DNA of 64,000 nt from Plazaster borealis. Taxonomy: Eukaryota; Echinodermata; Asteroidea; Forcipulatida; Labidiasteridae. The stretch lies in assembly GCA_021014325.1 (NCBI GenBank), contig CM037468.1:124001-188000 (forward strand). Reading direction: 5' to 3'. Below the pieces are notes generated by a model. It did not search any database, had not been told where the DNA came from, and saw nothing but the letters and a program-made list of their open reading frames with translations. Shown here piece by piece: positions 23,094-35,508 of the stretch (position 1 is its first letter; every line of letters begins with the position of its first letter). The translations under genes and the position numbers were made by a program.

Positions 23094-24507
23094 TCTGTTA
23101 TTTTCCAGAGATATATTTTAACGTATGCATATGAATAATATGAAATGGGTGAAAAATGTTGATGCAATTCTGCGGTTCTACTATAAAAAAAAACTATCAC
23201 AAAAGGTCCGTTAAGGTGAATTTTAAGGTGTCACACGGGGCAGTGTAGTATTCCCTATATGAATACTTCCTATAGACCATGTAACCTTTGCTTACAAAAA
23301 GTGACCGTGTACATTCCAGGGCCTTTATGGCAGGCAAGATACCACACTGATCATATCGGAATTTTTTACATTTTGTGTTATAATGTCAACATCAATTCAA
23401 GAGTTATTTTAAAGTAACAGCTGAACAAGTCTTTAGATGTGCCCTCTTTCATGATATCAAAAGTTGATCTGTAATCATTAATTTATTTGTGGTTTTGTAA
23501 CGATAGTACCAGAGATAATTCATAACAATGTTGCTATTATTATTATCATTATTATTTATTTATTCGGCCAAGATTTCAACAAACAGTACAAGATACAACA
23601 TTACCGATAAAATAAAACAGCATAAGAAACAACGAAAGTATACTTTACAAATCTTGTGACACCTAGATCAATAGTAAACCAATGTTGAAATGGAAACAGA
23701 ACACCGATAAAAAAAATAATAAATAAAACACCTATAAAATCAGACAAAAGACAAGCCCATTCTAAGATGGCCAGGATTAATAAAAGTGAACCTAACCACT
23801 GTGACTCGAAAGCCTATCAATTCAATCTTAAAATGGGAATAGAGTCTTTAACAAATAATAACAAAACATTAAAGAAAAACTTGGGTAGTAAACATTATGA
23901 TGATCATAATAAACATTTTTATGCGCACGGTTTATGTCAAGAAAAACCTTTTCATAAGCAGCAAGAATATTTGGAAGAGCAAATTTTAGTTAAAAATGCT
24001 GACCTAAAAACAATATACAAACGAGGAAATATAGAAATAGAAAAAAGAGCTAATCTTGATAAAAGGATAAACTAGAAACAATTTGTTATGTGACAAACAA
24101 CATCATCTACTGAATTAATATCCATCGATTATTTGAGACTTTTGATTCTGACGAAAGTATGAGCGTTACGCTTTGACTGACGTTGCTAATGGAGGAGAAA
24201 TGAATCGGTGTTTTCGGTTAGACGGTTATCGGCCGCTGTAACGAGAGCATAAACCTGAACATATCATGAAATGTGATCTGGTCTAAAAATAAATGTTGTT
24301 CTCCGTTTATTCGAAGTCGTCTGCTCCATCTGCTTAGATTACGGTATGGACATAACCCCTATTGTGTATTTATTACCATTGAGCGGGTATAATTTACACA
24401 TTTCTGTCTTTGTATATAACGAGTGGCGAAACGAGATCCGTAATAACGCAAAGTGTCGTTATAAACTGTCATGTTGTTGTTTTTTCGACCGCCCACACGG
24501 CAGATGA
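23094..24507. other. No gene recognised; small ATT microsatellite
   Basis: (ATT)n-type simple sequence at about 23538-23570, followed by TTTATTCGGCCAAGATTTC, which I recall as a motif of dispersed repeats. The Lys/Asn-rich frame at 23767-24075 (102 aa) has no domain and reflects A-rich composition. Confidence 0.4.
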
Positions 24508-24770
24508 GCTGTGTTTTGAGAGAGTTGCGAAACGGAGGGACCAGTTTTCTTTGGTTGCGTGGTTGCTGGACGCCATTTTCGGTCCAAATGTAGCACAACC
24601 CAATGTGCAGTCTAGTCTGGCACCCTGAGTGTGCACATTTGTTGTGTTTTGGTTTTTCTTTTGACCGAAATTGGTTTCTATTTGCAAGTTTTCGCTGAGC
24701 CTCGCTACCACGGGCAGTGCGCAGTATAGATACCTTTCGTCTGATCGAGCAAGGTATTCTGGGAAAGATA
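24508..24770 (+). repeat. Dispersed repeat, family M
   Basis: Shares GAGAGAGTTGCGA, GACCAGTTTT, TGGTTGCTGGACGCCATTTT and GGTCCAAATG.AGCACAACCC with 26218-26470, in the same orientation. Divergent afterwards. No inverted ends seen. Confidence 0.7.
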
Positions 24771-25435
24771 GAAAAAATGGCGCGGCGAGATCGTACAGCA
24801 CTGGGAGCGAGGTTAAAGTTGTCGCAACTCTCCCTATTACAGCTATATAACACACTGTGCTCGTAGGTGCCTCTCTACAAACCAAAATCGTCGTTATACC
24901 GAGACAAGCGTTCTGTTATCACTAGACGCACAACAAGTCGTAACTTTGAGTGATTGTATTCATGCAGTTTTGACACTTCAGCTTGCAACAAACACAACCC
25001 CGCGGCAACCTACACCGGTTGTTATTCCGTCCAATCCTAGGAGTGTATGTAATTACATCGAAGTAGTTCAATCATCAACAAAACCTTCTGCATATAACAC
25101 CAACCGTCTGAAGGTTTACTCGACAGCATCGCCTTTCGCCTGGTCATACTTACCCATAGATACTTTCTCTGTCAGGTACCTTGAGAAAAATGGGAGACCA
25201 GTATTTGATCTGTTTTGATCAAACATACCAGATACAATCCAATTAACGTTTGATGGAACATACACCGGGTGTTCGGCTAAAACAATGCTTAAACAAAACT
25301 GATTAAATATTGAAAAGCTAACTCTTAGCCTAAATGATTTTTCGGCTGAATGTTGATTTTTCTCGATGATTCATTCGAGTTTAATAATTATATTCGGCTT
25401 AAAAGGGAAATTCATGGGTTTTAGTATAAAGGGTG
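24771..25435. other. No supported gene; 90-aa open frame
   Basis: The frame at 24946-25218 gives a Thr/Ser/Pro-rich 90-aa peptide without recognised motifs. The rest is AT-rich. Confidence 0.3.
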
Positions 25436-25777
25436 TGCATAATCATTGGTAAGAGTAAAAATATAAATGTTCACAGATTTGCACAAAAGTTACATGGTAT
25501 ATAGATGGTCATTGTGGGAAACTCCCTTTGAAATATTGTTGCTTGAAATGCAATAGTTTTTGAGAAATGAGTGAAACAACTAGTTTGATCTTGCGAGTCA
25601 AAAACTCAATCTTTGAAAACAGTGAAAACATTTTTTTTTTAATTCCCACTTTTTTCTCGTGACTTTAATGACCGATCGAGCTTAAACTTTCACAGGTTTG
25701 TTATTTCATGTATGTTGGGTCGCATCAAGTGTGGATACTGGTATTTGCCAATTACCAATGTGACACATGTTCTTTAA
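25436..25777. mobile_element. TTAA-type MITE, family D (second copy)
   Basis: Ends TATAAAGGGTGTGCATAATC and TGTGACACATGTTCTTTAA. Shares the TTTCTCGTGAC..TGACCGATCGAGC..AAACTTTCACAGGTTTGT segment with 4617-4979, and in part with family C. Confidence 0.7.
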
Positions 25778-26217
25778 TCTTGATCCTGTGGATGAATCAA
25801 GGCTATAAATGGAAGGGGGGTGACGGATTAAAAGATTCAGTTTATTTACGCTTTGAGGAGACTGGCTCATCCTAATGAGATCTGCGGATTTTGACTCATC
25901 ATTATCATCATCGGGCTGTGTTCGACCAATGTTGGATGAAGCCCTCCTCATGCAATTCCCATTCCCTTCTTGCTATTCTAAGTCCAAATTGTCGTGCTCG
26001 TGTATGTTTGGATTTTGTACCTCCATCTTATCTTCTGTCTTCCTTTTCTTCTATTTCACATTTCTAGGTTGACACTCGGTTCGGGCTCACAAAATGTACT
26101 TAATTTATACAATTTGCTGTGTGAAGACTTCCCTTAAACCATGGGAGAAATCTAATGATTCATTTGTTGTTTCTATTTTATTTGGCTGTCATCGGTTCTT
26201 TCCGTTTAGAGCTCTGC

Positions 26218-26470
26218 ATTGAGAGAGTTGCGACATAGAGGAACCAGTTTTATTCGGTCACGTGGTTGCTGGACGCCATTTTTGGTCCAAATGCAGCACA
26301 ACCCAATGGGCATGCAGACGAGTCAGGCAGACTAGTATGGCACCCTGTATTCGCCCATGCGAGTTTTTGTTTGACACAAGGCTTCTTATCGCAAGTTGTC
26401 GCAGCCTCTCTCAATACACGGCTCCGTTTCCGCCTTATCCGGTCAATGACATGAGACATCCCAGTCTGGG
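26218..26470 (+). repeat. Dispersed repeat, family M (second copy)
   Basis: Matches 24508-24770 over the first ~120 bp, then diverges. The overlapping 88- and 97-aa frames on opposite strands fall in this repeat and are not genes. Confidence 0.65.
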
Positions 26471-27675
26471 AAAGCTGGCCAAACAGGAGGGGGGAACGAT
26501 AATGGCATTCCTGCATAGAGTAGCATAACAGAAATGAAAACACTTCAAAATGTCACAATTGAAATACGAGACGGGTTTTACGCTTATCCAAAAGTACCAT
26601 TTGGAACGCTTTGGGTAAAAATAATAAAAAATCTTTGGAAACTGGTGATTTTACTTAAAGAGACAATATCAATCTTGGTATACGGTATGTCATTTGATTG
26701 CAAGCTAAATCAATAAACATATTAACTTTCCATTCTATTTAGCAAACCTACCCCAAGTGCAATGATTCCACTCAAAGTACTCCTCCAAAAAAGGAACAAT
26801 GGAGATGTAATAAAACACAGTTTTCAGATCCATGTTATAAGGCTAAGCTGATTTCATACCTCACCTAATCATGGAATTAAAACTTCAACGAATAGCCAGT
26901 GAATGTGATAGACAACACGCTCACGTACGTGAGTTTGTCAGCATTGACGAGATATGACGCAAGTTCTTCGTGTTGGCCACGTGGTCGGGCGACGGTCAAA
27001 CCACGGTTTCCACGGTGTTCTTATATAGCCAGTTGAGGCAGCTGCATGGGCCGATAAGTTGCAACCATGCGGCATTGAAATGAGGCCGTCACCATACAAG
27101 CCCGGGGCAAGGTGCATTAAAGTTAGAGTGTGAATTCCATATTAAAAGTTCGATCATTTTCCTCAAGGATTAGCTTGATGGTGACTTTGGATGCTTTTAT
27201 CGGATTAAGAGGTCGCAGGCTTAACCCAAGCGTTAATATTAAACACAATCCTCTAAAAACCCAACCAAGCCAGTGTACAACACAGTCGCTTCTGCAGGTA
27301 TCCGGCATCTTGGGCAAATCTATTGATGTTATAGGGGTGCTCATAATATACTCTTAAGTTGGTGTAAAGTAACCCACGTTGGTCCATCACACGGTCCAGA
27401 TCAATCTTCTAGAAAGCATGAACGAATCCAAATGCATTTGACGCACTCACAGTATTAGTTAAGGATTCACTGTAAGAGGAGGAGGGGTAGACCGAGACAA
27501 GTTGAATTCAAGGAGAAAGTGGGTAGAAGACTGGGACAAGTTTAATTCAAGCAAGTCTTGTTAAATTGAAGTAGGTTTGACATAAGATGATAGGATCTTA
27601 AGCTGATGGACCCTGAGCATTTTTATGTCTTAATCCTAGACGGCCTTATTCTTCTCATCCCATGCGGAAACGAAC
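26471..27675. other. No gene recognised
   Basis: Unique AT-rich DNA. A 75-aa + frame and a 73-aa - frame overlap at 27123-27357 without any recognisable domain. Confidence 0.4.
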
Positions 27676-28058
27676 TTAAAGGGAAGGTATACATTTGATA
27701 ATCACTCTTAAAATTAATGGCAAAAGTAGAAGTACAGCTGCTTTCGATAGCAAAATGCATTTTGAGAATCATTTCGCTTCGAAGTACTGCGATTATGGAA
27801 AAAGATATCAGTGTTTATCCCCCAAAATTTGAATCTGAGAAACGTTACTGTCAGATACGTTTCTCAGATTGTGTATTCCAACTACAGATTATTCTTCCTG
27901 CGTGGACATAACCGCTCTGGATTTTCGGCGATATCTCAAAAACGCGACCACCTTTTGAAATGAAATTTTCACCGGTTAGTTTTATTGTCTATTTACATTT
28001 ATATATATGATTAAAACAATCGAACGGTTCCAAAACCAAAGGTATACTTTCTCTTTAA
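27676..28058 (+). mobile_element. TTAA-type MITE, family B, near full length
   Basis: 383 bp from TTAAAGGGAAGGTATAC to GTATACTTTCTCTTTAA, with TTAA at both borders. A good reference copy. An internal small hairpin is formed by GAGAAACGT and ACGTTTCTC. Confidence 0.9.
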
Positions 28059-28680
28059 ATATGGTAAGGCAAATTTCCAGTGTAAAATTTACCACCGAAT
28101 GTCCGAATAATCGCATGTACATGAAAGCACTTTTGACGAATCAAGAAACAGCTTGACCAGAGCAGAGTCTGAATTTTGGAATGGGCAAACTGCGCCGTCC
28201 GCAGAAAATCAATAATTATCCAAATGAAAGCAGAATAACACAAAATAATGACGTGCGGTGCTTTGTTTGAATTTTTTTTTTTAAATTGTGTGAGTCTGGT
28301 TTCAGAGGAAATAAACATAAAACATGAAACAGTTTTCAAAATGTTAAATGCTATATTTGTCTGATCTTATTTGACAAACATATGGATGATCATGTTTGTC
28401 ATATCCCCTTTTCACACGTGCAAGAAACGTAAGCTCAACAAACAAGGAGCCAGTCTACGTCACTTAATTATAATATGGAGTTATATATTCTTACCTCAAG
28501 CAACAATTTCCTCCGTGCTAAAAAAGTCCTCTTTGTTTATATTTGGTTGAAATTCAAGTATAAAGCGCCGAAGGCAGTTATGAATCTACACATACATCTA
28601 AAGAATAACAACTGGATGTTGATTCAAAATTCATGAATATAAAAATGTAAATTCATGTTCAACATCTTATATAGCCTTAG

Positions 28681-28992
28681 ATTGATTTTTCTTTTGTGTT
28701 GTTCTTTTGGAAATCCCCCTTTATAACTACAAGTGCAGATCTTGTCAATGTTGTTTGTGCTGTACTATACAACAGAATTGTATCGTCACTAAAGCGTGTA
28801 GATTATCAAATTGTTTAAAACCATCTTACAGAAGATTATTGATTTTCTGTTTTGCTGTTGCCCTTTTGGAAGTTCCCCTTTCTATCTACGCAGATCTTGT
28901 CAAAGTTGTCTGTGTTGTACTATAACACAATTGTATCTTCACTAATGCGATGTCAGATAAATTAATTTTAACAAACCATCTTACAAAAGGTC
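28681..28992 (+). repeat. Tandem duplication, ~157-bp unit
   Basis: Two copies, beginning ATTGATTTTT at 28681 and ATTGATTTTC at 28838. Shared marks include CTTTTGGAA, GCAGATCTTGTCAA, GTTGTACTATA or a close variant, and ACCATCTTACA. A weaker third relative may follow near 29020-29110. Confidence 0.85.
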
Positions 28993-29570
28993 TAGGGATG
29001 AGAACATTTCGAATTACAGGAGGGAAACAGAGAAGAAAGATTTTAGTTTTGTCCTTAATGGCATAATTGTTGCCTGCAATGTGCCCTTTTGGGTTCCTAT
29101 ATACACAGTGTCTTTATAATTGCCCCTGAGAGTAATTATCCGCTTGAATCAGAAGGTTGAAAGCTACGTTTTAAGACTGAGTACTGTACGTAATCTGGTT
29201 ATATCGTACAGTTCGATATCAGCGTGGTATCCAATAAAATAACCCTGTCTTAAGAGAAAGGTTAACCGATGTATGCCTCATTATCCACGGCCCCTGAGTC
29301 CACCGTCTTGGGTACATCTCCCGTAAACTACGAATCCAAGGGTTACTGTTTCTCGTAGTCATCCTCATCTTGTCAGAACTATCTCAGAACCATGTTTGGC
29401 AAAGATTAAGATGTTTTCATTTCTTTGCTATGAAGGGACTGATCTAATGTACATCAGTGATGCGAGCACTTAAACCGATTTTGAGAATGAGTAAGACAGT
29501 CTGAATCAATAACGGAGAGCGTTCAAAAGGTGAACTAAAACTCGTCTTCGTTTTCACATGGTTGGCCTTT

Positions 29571-29750
29571 TAAAGGAAATTGTCAAAGACCAGTGTTCTC
29601 ACTTGGTGTATCCCAACATATGCATAAAATAACAAGCCCGTGAAAATTTGAGCTCAATTGGTCATCGAAGTTGCAAGAAAGTGATGAAAGAAAAAAACCC
29701 TTGTTGTACAAATTTGTGTGCTTTCAGATAGGAATAAAAGACATCGCAAG
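29571..29750 (+). mobile_element. Truncated family-A MITE
   Basis: Begins at GGAAATTGTCAAAGACCAG and follows the family A sequence to GATAGGAATAAAAG, then stops. The second half and its inverted end are missing. Confidence 0.8.
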
Positions 29751-29795
29751 ATGTAAATGGATTCTGGTCAAGATGGCAGCAGTATGATTAAGATA

Positions 29796-30090
29796 CTGGG
29801 GCCAATTTCTTAAACTATGCAAGCAAATATTTTGTGCTTACAGTAGAGAGGCCAATGACCCAGTTTTAATGAACCGTTGCTTACCATAAGCAAGGCTAAA
29901 GGAACGTTAACTTGCTATCGGCTCTGTGATTGGTGACGCAGCAATGCAAATCGCGGGGGATTTGTGAACGCGTTCACGCACTGCCACATTTTCTTGGTCG
30001 TTAATGAAATACACTTTTGCTTACGCATATTTTTATTTGCTATGCAGTAAGCACTTACCGGTAAACTTTTATGACATGGGCTACGTATGC
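29796..30090. repeat. Family G-like fragment
   Basis: ACTGGGGCCAATTTCTTAAA followed by CAAGCAAATATTTTGTGCTTA resembles a family G end. Further TGCTTACC / AAGCA words follow up to about 30060. Borders are uncertain. Confidence 0.4.
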
Positions 30091-30234
30091 GACGTCATTG
30101 GAAAAATAAACAGGAAATAAAATTAACGGCGTTCAAATTAATGTAAGGAATTAACGGCTTTCAAATTAATGTAAGGCATTGAAGTTTATCCCTTTAGACC
30201 ATACGTTTCATTTTACTTTTGAAAAAACATTCTC

Positions 30235-30621
30235 TTTGTGATTTTATTTCATTTTATATACATATTTATTAATTAATTAATTTATTATTTATTTATTTAT
30301 TTATTTATTTAAAAAAAAAATTGTTTGTGTATTATTTTATTTATTTATTGTTTTTATTTATTTGTTGTTTTTATTTGCATTAATTTTCGTTAGTGGAGCT
30401 ACACAGCTCCATATAACAAATAACAAAAAATACATTTTTAGGTGAACAAGAAACAAATTTACAATACTTTACAATATTTACGATTAGGAGGTCAACAAAT
30501 TTAGTACATATTAACTGAACACAATGAATGAAACATTGAACGTACAAGTTCTACAATGTAACTAGAAACACCATTTAAGTGATCATCTTGAACACAACAA
30601 AGTACATTATTATTTATTTGT

Positions 30622-30681
<60 letters not shown>

Positions 30682-30700
30682 ATTATTATTATGTATATAT
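30235..30700. repeat. ATTT/TATT simple repeats
   Basis: (ATTT)n at about 30256-30365 and a long uninterrupted (ATTT)n run at about 30608-30682. Between them lies unique sequence containing GTGGAGCTACACAGCTCCA, a small perfect hairpin near 30392-30411. Confidence 0.85.
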
Positions 30701-31288
30701 ATGATTGTTTTACATGAGGTGACAGACTTGCAATTTTCTGGCCACTTTATTAAGATCTCTATTTATTGGAAAATGAATGCATTACAAATTCATGTTTTGA
30801 CCATGGATCTCCTCTTCTTTAATAATAGTAACAAGCAGGACATTTAAATCGCCTTTTTACCAGAGGATGCAAAGCGATGGAAAGGAAAAGAAGAGAAAAA
30901 CAGAAAAAGGGGGAGGGAAGAGACAGACAGTAGAAACCCAGATTACATGCCATCAGATAAAAGATAGGTCTTAAGGGCCTTTTTAACCCTGCGTGACATC
31001 ATCAAAAACAAATCACACGGTGAGGCCATCGGTCAGTAGGCTACAGTCCGTTTGTATTTTGCGTGTAATTAATTTTTGTGTAGAACCCAATCAATTTCAA
31101 ATAGCCCAAACCATTAGATATGGACCCTACTCAATTCATCCAAATAAACAACCAGGTCACTGGTTACAGCCATTGTACAAGTATACAGAAAAACTCGTCT
31201 AGAAACCATATGGTTCATTTCACCCAGTATTGACCCCAAGGTCAAGCAACTGCAGTGCAATTCCTATGGGAATTCCGGGAGAGCTGCT

Positions 31289-31444
31289 GTCGATTTCGCC
31301 AAACTCTTTCTAACTTAGGATTAATCCTAGGCAATGCTAAGAGGTAGGACTAGTCTTAAGTTAGGACCAGTACTTAAGACTAGTCCTATCTCTTAGCATT
31401 GCCTAGGATTAATCCTAAGTTAGGAAGAGTTTGGTGAAATCGAC
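31289..31444. mobile_element. Near-perfect palindrome (foldback MITE), ~156 bp
   Basis: GTCGATTTCGCCAAACTCTT at one end is the inverse of AAGAGTTTGGTGAAATCGAC at the other. Pairing continues for about 70 bp per arm through TAACTTAGGATTAATCCTAG and AATGCTAAGAGGTAGGACTA, leaving a very small centre. No reading frame. Confidence 0.92.
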
Positions 31445-32598
31445 GGCTGGTCATTTATAGATTTTTTGTGTGTGAAAAAGACCCCGGATGGTAACAAAAC
31501 ATTACCATGCTATTTGGCTAGGTGTAGATGGGGAATGCTAAATTGTTTAGATAAAAAAAACAAAAATGGCGGAGTACTGATTATTTAATTTAAACCGGAC
31601 AGTGGACTGCAATCCGATGGCATCATCGAGTGTTTTAAAGGGAGTGAGACCAGTTGAATTTAAAACACGAGAAGGAAGACACATTTCGTAATTCCATTCT
31701 ACGGGCTTACTAGAATTGACTGGTTTTCAACTTTTATTCATTCATTCATTCATTGCTGGTTTATTCATTAAAAATATCACATGGCAGTCAAGGGTTGAAT
31801 TGCAGACATGTTGTACATCAAGTCAAAAGGATAACAAGTAAGAAAATCAAAAAGCAGACGAAACAGAAAACCAGTAAATGTGCAAAAGGCACTAATGAAG
31901 GGGGGAAGAAAAAAATTAATGCTTAAAAAAAAAAGGTAAAACAAATTAAAAAGGAAGACAAGAATTAAAAAATAATAACTGAAAAGGAAATTGTATGTTA
32001 TTTTATAAAATTATAAAAAATAATAAAAAATTGCATCCTAAATCGCCATCTCAAACTTCAAATCACTGCAGCTATAGTCGTCCCCAGGAGTAACCTTGGT
32101 AATCTCCTAGCACACGTGTCTAATAATGGATTATTGCTCCTGGTATGAGAACGATACGTGCTTTACGAACGTCTACCACAAATGCATGTACAAATTAAAT
32201 CGAGGGACAGAGTGCGTGTATGTTATTAAGTTTCCAGAAAGGCTTCTTATGGTTTTAATTTGACATTCTTCTTTCAAATAAAGGTCTCACCACAATATTG
32301 GTGGACTCGTCGTTAGCTCTGAATTGCTTTTCATGGAGGTCGTGCAAAACGTGCTTGGTATACAGTTGGACATAATCTTTCAAGCAAAATGTGTGTAAAC
32401 GACGAGGTGGTATCACAAATGCTTGAAGCTCATCGTCGGGTGGGCGTTGCCACTTGACGAGATGAGGGGAGGCAGTACTAAGATTATGGCCTCTTAAGTA
32501 TATTCCTCCTTTCCCTCATTCCATTGTTATGTTCCTTGGGCGTGACCCCATCCACCAAAAGAGGAATTTGGAACACACTATTTTAGAAATAAAAATAT
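31445..32598. other. No gene recognised; A-rich with (CATT)n
   Basis: CATTCATTCATT at about 31737-31753, then a strongly A-rich stretch at 31900-32040. No exon or element borders seen. Confidence 0.4.
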
Positions 32599-33377
32599 AT
32601 AAAGAGGAGCTCCAAGGTCAAATGAAGTTTTGTGACTACAATCTAGACTGTTATAAGAGGAGAATATCTGGCTAAACACTTTAACTCAATATTGGGTAAA
32701 CAATTGCACAGGGCTGAGTAAATTCTTACCCACCCTCAGTTGGGTAAATTGTTTACCCAAGCTGCCAACCATGTTCCCTTCTTAACCTCAAAAAGGTAAG
32801 ACTTTTACCCAATATTGTTAACAGCGAAATGTTTTTCTAGTAGCCACTTACCAAGAGTGGCTTTTAGCCTTGTTTGGGGACGGATGAACATGCACAAATT
32901 AATTATAATAATAATTTTAAAAAGTCCTAATTAATTTTTTTTTTTAATTACAAGTCTCTTATACCTCACATTAGAAAGGTGTAAATGTCATTATTTGGTA
33001 CTGTTTTAGAGCGAATTTTGAAACATGACGTCATCGGACAGCAAAAACAAATGGGTCTGTATAAAAAGGTCTTTTTGCGCCAGTCAAAAGGGTCAGACTC
33101 AATGCCGTTTTGATTGAATATCATCAACATTCAGGAATAAATTAACAATCCCCTGCGCAAAAAATGTACAGACCATATTACATTTGAAATGTGACGTCAT
33201 CGAACGTTTTTGGATTATTACACACATTGAAGGGTATCAAACATTAGTGGCATTTTACACCGTTTTAATGTAAGGTTTAGAGACCTTTTAATTTTGTTTT
33301 CATCTTTATAAGGACTTTATCTATGGGGAAAATGAGTGGATACAAAAACTTAATTTGACCTTAGAGCCCCTCTTTAA
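32599..33377. mobile_element. TTAA-type element, family L, with nested insert
   Basis: Ends TATAAAGAGGAGCTCCAAGG and CCTTAGAGCCCCTCTTTAA. Homologous to 45908-46425 over AAACATGACGTCATCGGAC, GGAATAAATTAAC, AAAAAATGTACAGACCAT and GAAATGTGACGTCATCGAAC. The copy is longer because a separate element (about 32681-32823) lies inside. Confidence 0.8.
32681..32823. mobile_element. Nested short inverted-repeat element, family K
   Basis: TTAACTCAATATTGGGTAAA at one side and TTTTACCCAATATTGTTAAC at the other form the inverted ends. The interior repeats GGGTAAATTGTTTACCCA. It interrupts the family L element. Confidence 0.65.
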
Positions 33378-33519
33378 CGAACCCAGGGTTTTGTTTTAAA
33401 AAAAGTCGCCAAAACATAAACATTCTGGTACTATTCTCTAACTGTAACACATTGTGTAAGTGGCATGATTTTTCCTTCAATGTGTTTACTTTGGGGGTTT
33501 TTATTGGGGTTTTTTATGA

Positions 33520-33872
33520 GATATCGCCTTACTCAAAAGGCCGGACGGCCACTTCAAGGTGAGGGTTACACTTAACTGATTTGGGCTGTCGACCCAAACC
33601 AACTGCCACCAGGGGCATGTTGCCACCTACTCCTAGGGCTGAAACAGGGTTAACCCCTTCACAGTCCTTAAGGATGTAGGCATAGGTATCATCAACTAGG
33701 AGCCTGGCTGGTAGAGCAGAGTGAACTACCTTCCCAACTTTTTACGAAGCAATTATGGTTAAGTGCCTTGCTCAAGGGCACAAGGGTTAGTGTCATGACC
33801 GGGATTCGAACCCACACTCTGCTGCTGACAACAAAGCTCGGTGAACTAGACCGCTCGGCCACGCCACGGTTA
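33520..33872 (-). mobile_element. tRNA-derived SINE (Leu/Ser-like head)
   Basis: Read on the - strand, the head has an A box TGGCCGAGCGG (33851-33861) and a perfect B box GGTTCGAATCC (33802-33812), the split promoter of RNA polymerase III. TGGCCGAGCGGT is typical of tRNA-Leu and tRNA-Ser. It is followed by GTGCCCTTGAGCAAGGCAC, a motif I recall from animal SINEs, and a 3' body ending near GCGATATCTCATA. It is not a functional tRNA: no proper acceptor stem or anticodon arm was found. Confidence 0.8.
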
Positions 33873-34388
33873 CTTTTAGGCTTGGGCCTGATCAATTCTC
33901 GTCCGTTGAGTTTTTCCTTTTCCTATAGTTCTATGTTTTTAAGGACGATATGCACATAAATTGATTGCAAGAAAGCACGGGTGAGAGAAATGGAAAAACA
34001 ACAGTATCTTCAAAATCAAACATTATGTTGAATCTCTACTCTGACGTTATTCACAAGCAAATAGGAGAAAACTAAAAAGAAACGCCGTCAACAAAATCAG
34101 ACAGAGCATACATTGTGGAATTGAAAGTCACTGTGGACAGCCACGGATTATTCCGACCCTCGGATTCCGCACATCTCTCCTCGGAGCCGGTGTCATTTTT
34201 CATATTCATTACACTCGGGAATGTCTACCCTCCGGCAATAAAGTTCCACGGCGATTATGATTTTCGGAGTTGTAGGAACGGTTCAAGAGAACCGGATTAG
34301 CTGGGAAGTACCTCCTGATAAGAATTTCTCACTCGTACTTGCGATTCCTATCGAGAATCTATAAGACAGATTGAACTTTGTACCTGTC
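33873..34388. other. Unique GC-richer intergenic patch
   Basis: 34130-34320 contains several CGGA/TCCG motifs and no repeat. A 61-aa frame (34115-34300) is not convincing. It could be conserved non-coding DNA; no direct evidence. Confidence 0.3.
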
Positions 34389-34800
34389 TACGGAGCTCTG
34401 GAAGTGCCATCCGACATGTTGAGATCACGAGATAATTCACTGCAGGATGATGACATCATAAACGTAAGATGACGACATCCTGAGATAATTTATCTCGTGA
34501 TGACGACATCCTAGAGTAAGATGTCGTCTTCCCGATATATTTTATCTTATAGGATGTCGACATCCTGAACGTAGGATGTCGACTTCCCGAGAAAATTCAC
34601 TTTGGGATGATAACATCCTGAAAATCTCGAGAACCCGCAATAGTTTATTTTGGGATAACAGCATCCTACTTTCAGGATGCCGTCATCCCGATATAAATCA
34701 TCTCATGATGTCGTCATCTTTACGTTTATGATGTCATGATCCTGTGCAGTAAATGATCTCAGGATCTTAACATGTTCGATGGCACTTCAAGAGCTCCGTA
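34389..34800. mobile_element. 412-bp foldback element with repeated GATGTCGTCATC-like motifs
   Basis: TACGGAGCTCTGGAAGTGCC at the start is inverted at the end as GGCACTTCAAGAGCTCCGTA. Both arms (about 200 bp each) carry serial motifs such as ATGACGACATCCTGA, GATGTCGACATCC and CCCGATATA, roughly every 30-35 bp. The whole unit can fold as one hairpin. No open frame. Confidence 0.9.
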
Positions 34801-35026
34801 TAGAAAAATGTCGACATAATAATAGTATGTTATGTTTGTGTCTGGAGCCCTGGCGCTCCATGATTTTCCTCAATTTGTGTTTCTCTTCTCATGCTGATGT
34901 TTCCAAAATTAATTAATTTCTATCTTTTGAAAAATCCATCAGACAAAATCAGTGAGTCGTAGTGGCTTTCAATCGCAACGCAATGGTATCGACAATATTG
35001 AAAAAACAAGTTGGGTGAAATAGAGT

Positions 35027-35252
35027 TCAATGTAGCACAGCTAATACCAAATACCTAATACTTGTGTAGTTTATTCTGTATATGCCCCCCCCCCCTTTTT
35101 ATATTCTGTAATTTTGTAAATTGTAACTCTTGTTGTCTATTGCTTGTTATACTCTTACTTTATTTATTTTACTCTGGTGAGCCTACACAGGGAAGACAAA
35201 TTTCATGTTTTTTATCGTGACAATAAATCTTTTGAATCTTGAATCTTGAAAG
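35027..35252 (+). mobile_element. 3' end of a non-LTR retrotransposon (LINE)
   Basis: A poly-C run (35084-35095), then CACAGGGAAGACAAATTTC, GTGACAATAAATC (AATAAA at 35222-35227) and terminal TTGAATC tandem units (35232-35250). A short-period tandem tail just after AATAAA is typical of several LINE clades. No upstream ORF2 remains. Confidence 0.65.
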
Positions 35253-35508
35253 TAAATGAACGCTTGTTTTTGAAAAGGATGCAACGTCGTCATCGCACAC
35301 AGTATTTTTGCCATCACAACAACGCAGCCATTTTCTCTAAATAATGTCACACTCTTTAGAGACCATTTATTTATGTAGAATCATCACCATATGCCCAGAC
35401 ATGGTTTATTTTTGATTGTTTGAAGACAAACTTTTCTTGTAAAAGTGTCTGAAAAAAATAACATAAAACAGAAATTTGGTTTTGTTTTAGAATCATGGAT
35501 ACTGATGA

